DNA of 64,000 bases from Methanosarcina barkeri 3 (GTDB taxonomy: Archaea; Halobacteriota; Methanosarcinia; Methanosarcinales; Methanosarcinaceae), in contig NZ_CP009517.1 in NCBI RefSeq assembly GCF_000970305.1, forward strand, positions 2,604,001-2,668,000, in the 5' to 3' direction. The notes beneath the pieces are model-generated. The model did not search any database and had not been told where the DNA came from. It worked only from the letters and a program-made list of their open reading frames with translations. Shown here piece after piece: positions 60,579 to 64,000 of this stretch; the stretch's first letter is position 1, and each line of letters opens with the position of its first letter. The translations under genes were made by a program, and so were the position numbers.

Positions 60579-60905
60579 ATGGTACTGGGATACATGTACG
60601 TGTTAAAACAGATAGCAGAAGTAGAAAAAAAAGGCAATATATCTTTGAGTGAGATATCGAGACATCTGAAAATGAGTACGCAACAGCTTAAAGGTTTGCT
60701 CGAAATAATGGAAAGAATGGGTCATGTTGAGAAGGTTCAGGACAATAACTCCCTTCTCTCCCCTGTCTGTTCCGATTCATGCAAAAGTTGTGGATGTTTC
60801 GGGTTTTTAGAAAAATCTACTATCTCAACATGTACGGTTTACAAACTGACCGAGAAGGGAAAAAGGATCTGTCATGAACAGACGGTTGTGTCTGAGATCT
60901 CCTGA
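60579..60905 (+). CDS. FeoC-like winged-helix protein
   Basis: 108 residues behind GAGGAGG. A winged helix (KKGNISLSEISRHLKMSTQQ and LKGLLEIMERMGHVEKV), then a cysteine loop CSDSCKSCGCFGFLEKSTIS with four cysteines and a fifth in STC, and a final wing. FeoC proteins carry such a Cys loop and may bind Fe-S or oxygen-sense. It could also regulate transcription from the shared promoter. Confidence 0.8.
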   Translation: MVLGYMYVLKQIAEVEKKGNISLSEISRHLKMSTQQLKGLLEIMERMGHVEKVQDNNSLLSPVCSDSCKSCGCFGFLEKSTISTCTVYKLTEKGKRICHEQTVVSEIS

Positions 60906-61471
60906 GGAATAAAAATCGAAGAGTGCCGAAGAGTTTATATGACAACCGAGTTCAAGTCACTGACACTGTAAGACTTAATCACAACAAACATTTTTGCGTA
61001 CTCTTTTTTTAGTACCATGGTGCCAGAATGTTTTTGGTTTCAAATCCTGCGCTTACATATCTGATGCCTGTTATTATCGCTTACTTTTACCGGATTAATT
61101 TATATTCTGCTTCTTGCAAGGGTCCATCATTAACGATTACCCATTATTATTTTTAATACATCACGGATTCATCTTTTCTTCATCGAGCACGTCCACAGGA
61201 CTTAACATTTCATAGAGATTATATAAAATTTTGATGAGATTTGGTTATGTATATATTTAGATCTTGATATGAGATTTGGTCGTGTCCTTGAGTTCTGGAT
61301 CAATTCAAAAAAAGCGTGTGTTCCTGACGTATTTAAGATAAACGCAGAGAGATCTTTATGCACATGGTTTTTAAAAACCACACTCATTATCAGATTTTTA
61401 CCTTTCGTCATAAATTTTTTAATATTAATTATTTCATTAAAAAATACAGAGATATTTTAAATTCATTGGAT

Positions 61472-61533
61472 GAAGGTAACAACTTTCACCTTCTACCCAC
61501 CAGCCTATGGCTGTAGAGGAAAGAGACTTTCCT
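61472..61533 (+). other. Three consecutive hairpins
   Basis: GAAGGT/ACCTTC (61472-61493), CAGCC-TAT-GGCTG (61501-61513) and AGGAAAG-AGA-CTTTCCT (61517-61533) stand in line, followed by CCTTAATTAA. They could be a terminator region or an eroded IS200/IS605-type end. No transposase or TnpB gene is present here. Confidence 0.5.
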
Positions 61534-61717
61534 CCTTAATTAACTGATTTTCCCTTCTGAAGAACTTTCATGTCTCTGACCGGACGTTGTTTCAGAATAA
61601 TTCTCGAAGTCTGTAAGATCTCGAATAGAAAACAAAAAAGAATTTTTCGTAAATACAAATAATACCTATTTTACAAACGTTATTAGATTTTCAAAGAATA
61701 TTTCATATTTTAGTATA

Positions 61718-61762
61718 ATTTTCAGATATACGAAAATTATAAGTATTTACTGGTACATTTCA
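61718..61762 (+). promoter_or_regulatory. CbiX-gene promoter element shared with feo
   Basis: ATTTTCAGATATACGAAAAT, TATAAGTATTTACTG and GTACATTTCA match the feo element at 56971-57015 at 39 of 45 positions. The TATA-like TTATAAGTA sits at the same place. The transcript would have a long leader to the ATG at 62148. Confidence 0.6.
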
Positions 61763-62147
61763 AGTTCACAGAAAAGAATTCGTACCTAAAAATAAATTTT
61801 GTCAATATAGTGCAAGTCCGAAAAAGCAGAAAAGCCTTTCAGGCGCGAAAAACAGGACAAAAGCTCATAAAAAGCCCATATTAAGTAAAACTGAAGGAGG
61901 TTTTGAGCAAAACAGTGAAACAGAGGTTTATTGGAAAATAAAAGGATTAATTCGACTCCGAAATAATGATAATTAGAAAAATTTGAGTTATAAAGTACAG
62001 AATACGGTTATGATGCCATTCTGTTGATTCGTTATCATTTGTAAAAAGAGGACTTGAACAGGTTAGCGTATGCTATCGACTAAAATACCGACTATTTAAC
62101 ATTTTGGTAAATGATCCCCAAGAAAATGACACGAAGAGGAGTTTACT

Positions 62148-64000
62148 ATGGAAAAAATACATATTACCTTAAGTAATCAGCAGCAATTGAGAAGAATTAT
62201 CTCCATGCTGCTGACGGTGACAATAATTTTTTTATTGTTCCCGGTCAATGCGTATGCCTACGATTCTACAGTGGAAAACTGCACCAGCACTACGATCATC
62301 AACTGCGCGTCAGAAAACGCATCCTATGCGGATGGGGAAGAAACAGGAGTATTGACCCGAACAACAGGAATATTGGTAGTAGCGCACGGCTCTCCGGAAG
62401 ATAAATGGAACCAACCTGTACGGGATGCCGTAGAAGATATTGATTGCCCGTACCCGGTAGAATTGGGTTTCCTGGAACATGTTGAGGGAGAAGACATCGG
62501 AACAGCAATTGCCAATCTGGAAAAGCAAGGTGTCGAACATATTATCACCGTGCCGATATTTGTGGCCTCGGCTTCGGATCATATTGAAGAAATCAAATAC
62601 ATCTTGGGACTCCCCAGTTCCATTAAGGAAAAGGAAGCAACTGAGGCAGGGTTGAAAGTAATTTCTCACAATGCTGAGATTGAAATGACACCAGCCCTGG
62701 ACGACCACCAATTGGTAGCGGAAATTCTGGATGACCGTATTGCAACGGTTAGCCAGCAGGCAGACAAGGAAATTGTAGTGTTGGCCGCTCACGGGACCTC
62801 TGACGCGGCAGACCTGGCCGTTTGGAAAAAGAACCTGGCTTCTTTAGGGCAACAGCTCAAAGAGAATTACAAGTTCCTGAATGTTGATTATGGCTTTGTG
62901 GCACTGGGCGAACCTAACATCAGGACGGTTGTAGAAGCCAAACAAAAGGAAAATCCCGGAGCTTCCATTATTGTTATGCCTGTGATGCTTTCCGAAGGCA
63001 CGTTCACAGGTACCAGGATTCCTGAAGTTCTAGACGGATTAACTTACTTATATCCGGCAGAAGGACAGCGTTCTTTACTGCCTCACGATGACATTTCTAA
63101 TTTGATCGTTGCCCGTGCCTATGATGCCATGGGAGTTTTTGCAGGAGGAAACGGAGCAGAGAATTCTCCTTATCAAATCGCAACAGCAGAGCAGCTTGAT
63201 CAGGTGCATAACTACCTGAATAAGGACTTTGTTTTGACGGCGGACATCGACCTCTCCGGCTACAAAAACTGGGAACCAATTGGTGCTTTCAAGCCTTTAT
63301 CTGAAAAACCGGAGGATGAAGAGACCCCGGATCCGGAAGTGGCTTTTACGGGAACCTTTGATGGTAATGGGCATACAATCTGCAATGTGGCCATTAATCA
63401 ACCTGAGGGCATGTCAGTAGGTTTGTTCGGATGCATTGTCGGAAAACAGAATAATCCCTGCTCTATATCCAACCTTAAGGTGAAATGCGCTAATGTGATT
63501 GGAAACTTTTGTGTCGGCGATGTCATTGGCTTTCAATATGGGAACTGCATCCTGGAAAACATAACTCTTACCGGCAATAATACGGCACGAGGTAATATCT
63601 ACGTAGGTGGTATTTTGGGTGGCAGCGATATGGGTAACGACTCTGCAGAACTGAAAGACTGCAATGCTGCAGCTGATATCGTGGTTTTGGGTGATTTTGG
63701 AAATTCGGCGGGTGTTTTAGGTGGCGCTCTGAATGCTTGCTCAGTAATCAATTGCACTGCAACAGGCACGGTAACCGGGGAAGGTGATGAATATTTTGCA
63801 CTGGGCAGCCTGATAGGCGGCGTGTTTGAGGGAGTTGCCGTTATAAACTGCCATGCTGATGATGTTTCTATCACTGCTTCGGGTGAAAACGATACCATGA
63901 TCGGTGGACTTCTGGGTTATGCGGGAACTTATGATGAGGATGCCCCTACACAGATAGCCGAATGCTCGACGAATGTTACTATGAAAGTGTCGGACAGCAC
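62148..64000 (+). CDS. Exported CbiX-like chelatase fused to GLUG-type repeats, C-terminus outside window
   Basis: At least 617 residues, open to the window end; GAGGAGT precedes the ATG. Signal peptide (MLLTVTIIFLLFPVNAYA, ~20-38). Residues ~70-320 hold two CbiX-type halves: GILVVAHGSPEDKWNQPV and EIVVLAAHGTSDAADLAVWK, each with the metal-binding H-G. Then YQIATAEQLDQVHNYLNKDF, DIDLSGYKNWEPIGAF, FTGTFDGNGHTI and VGLFG introduce GLUG/beta-helix repeats (VGGILGG, AGVLGG, IGGLLGY). It would bind metal or tetrapyrrole outside the cell. Base and codon use suggest transfer from a bacterium. Confidence 0.85.
   Translation, partial: MEKIHITLSNQQQLRRIISMLLTVTIIFLLFPVNAYAYDSTVENCTSTTIINCASENASYADGEETGVLTRTTGILVVAHGSPEDKWNQPVRDAVEDIDCPYPVELGFLEHVEGEDIGTAIANLEKQGVEHIITVPIFVASASDHIEEIKYILGLPSSIKEKEATEAGLKVISHNAEIEMTPALDDHQLVAEILDDRIATVSQQADKEIVVLAAHGTSDAADLAVWKKNLASLGQQLKENYKFLNVDYGFVALGEPNIRTVVEAKQKENPGASIIVMPVMLSEGTFTGTRIPEVLDGLTYLYPAEGQRSLLPHDDISNLIVARAYDAMGVFAGGNGAENSPYQIATAEQLDQVHNYLNKDFVLTADIDLSGYKNWEPIGAFKPLSEKPEDEETPDPEVAFTGTFDGNGHTICNVAINQPEGMSVGLFGCIVGKQNNPCSISNLKVKCANVIGNFCVGDVIGFQYGNCILENITLTGNNTARGNIYVGGILGGSDMGNDSAELKDCNAAADIVVLGDFGNSAGVLGGALNACSVINCTATGTVTGEGDEYFALGSLIGGVFEGVAVINCHADDVSITASGENDTMIGGLLGYAGTYDEDAPTQIAECSTNVTMKVSDS

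Larger units (their letters stand above)
60906..62147. other. Long intergenic region before the CbiX-GLUG gene
   Basis: No intact gene. It contains three consecutive hairpins at 61472-61533, the shared promoter element at 61718-61762, and a ~385-base leader to the next gene. A 63-codon open frame at 61269-61460 has no ribosome site and is not called. Confidence 0.5.

Overview
The window is a chromosomal segment of a methylotrophic methanogenic archaeon of the genus Methanosarcina. The evidence is a complete trimethylamine/dimethylamine methyltransferase operon (mtbC-mttB-mttC-mttP-two small genes-mtbB) in which mttB and mtbB each carry one in-frame amber (UAG, pyrrolysine) codon. Supporting signs are a class I lysyl-tRNA synthetase, archaetidylinositol-phosphate-synthase-like and archaeal corrin-ring genes, PGF-type C-terminal sorting signals, TATA-box promoters and AT-rich tandem repeats between genes. 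Species cannot be fixed from the sequence alone.

Layout. (1) 1-7632 is an accessory region ending in an intact tRNA-Val(CAC). Two partial copies of the 3' half of that tRNA (about 500 and 3663), each preceded by the same short coiled-coil coding tail, divide it into cassettes. The first holds two HEPN-type (R-x4-H) putative RNases and a 23-residue hydrophobic peptide. The second holds a secreted ComEC-like metallo-beta-lactamase lipoprotein, a DUF3006 protein and a photolyase-related flavoprotein. (2) 8010-16941 holds an archaeal prepilin peptidase, cbiE-cbiD, mutL-mutS, a zinc-ribbon protein and a candidate structured RNA at about 10.9-11.0 kb. (3) 17-20.5 kb is sparse, with a secreted beta-helix protein, decayed genes and tRNA-Pro(GGG). 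(4) 20.5-33.5 kb has a CDP-alcohol phosphatidyltransferase, an HdrD-like Fe-S protein, the methylamine operon, lysK and a SAM methyltransferase. (5) 33.7-41.9 kb is a minus-strand housekeeping block: BofA-like protein, nucleotide N-hydrolase-like protein, U32 peptidase, MazG, HisF, DUF151 nuclease, Pcm interrupted by one UAG, and an HVO_0476-type zinc protein. (6) 42.3-46 kb has two paralogous secreted proteins, each with a ~233-bp conserved noncoding element upstream. (7) 46-51.3 kb has a PNPOx-like protein, the RbkR-type riboflavin kinase/regulator with ribB behind a double palindrome, a CDF transporter and aroC. (8) 52-56.6 kb holds envelope proteins: a DUF3160 lipoprotein, its decayed second copy and small membrane proteins. 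(9) 57-64 kb is a metal-uptake region: three FeoA proteins, FeoB, a Cys-rich FeoB partner, a FeoC-like regulator and an exported CbiX-GLUG fusion that runs off the window. A 45-bp promoter element is shared by the feo operon and the CbiX gene.

How the genes work together. The corrinoid proteins MtbC and MttC receive methyl groups from the pyrrolysine enzymes MtbB and MttB. CbiD and CbiE help build the corrin ring those proteins need. The feo/CbiX region probably handles iron and perhaps cobalt or tetrapyrrole. The most notable unexplained items are the duplicated noncoding element (44.0 and 45.7 kb), the amber-interrupted pcm, the exported CbiX-GLUG protein with its shared promoter, and the tRNA-Val-bounded HEPN cassette.
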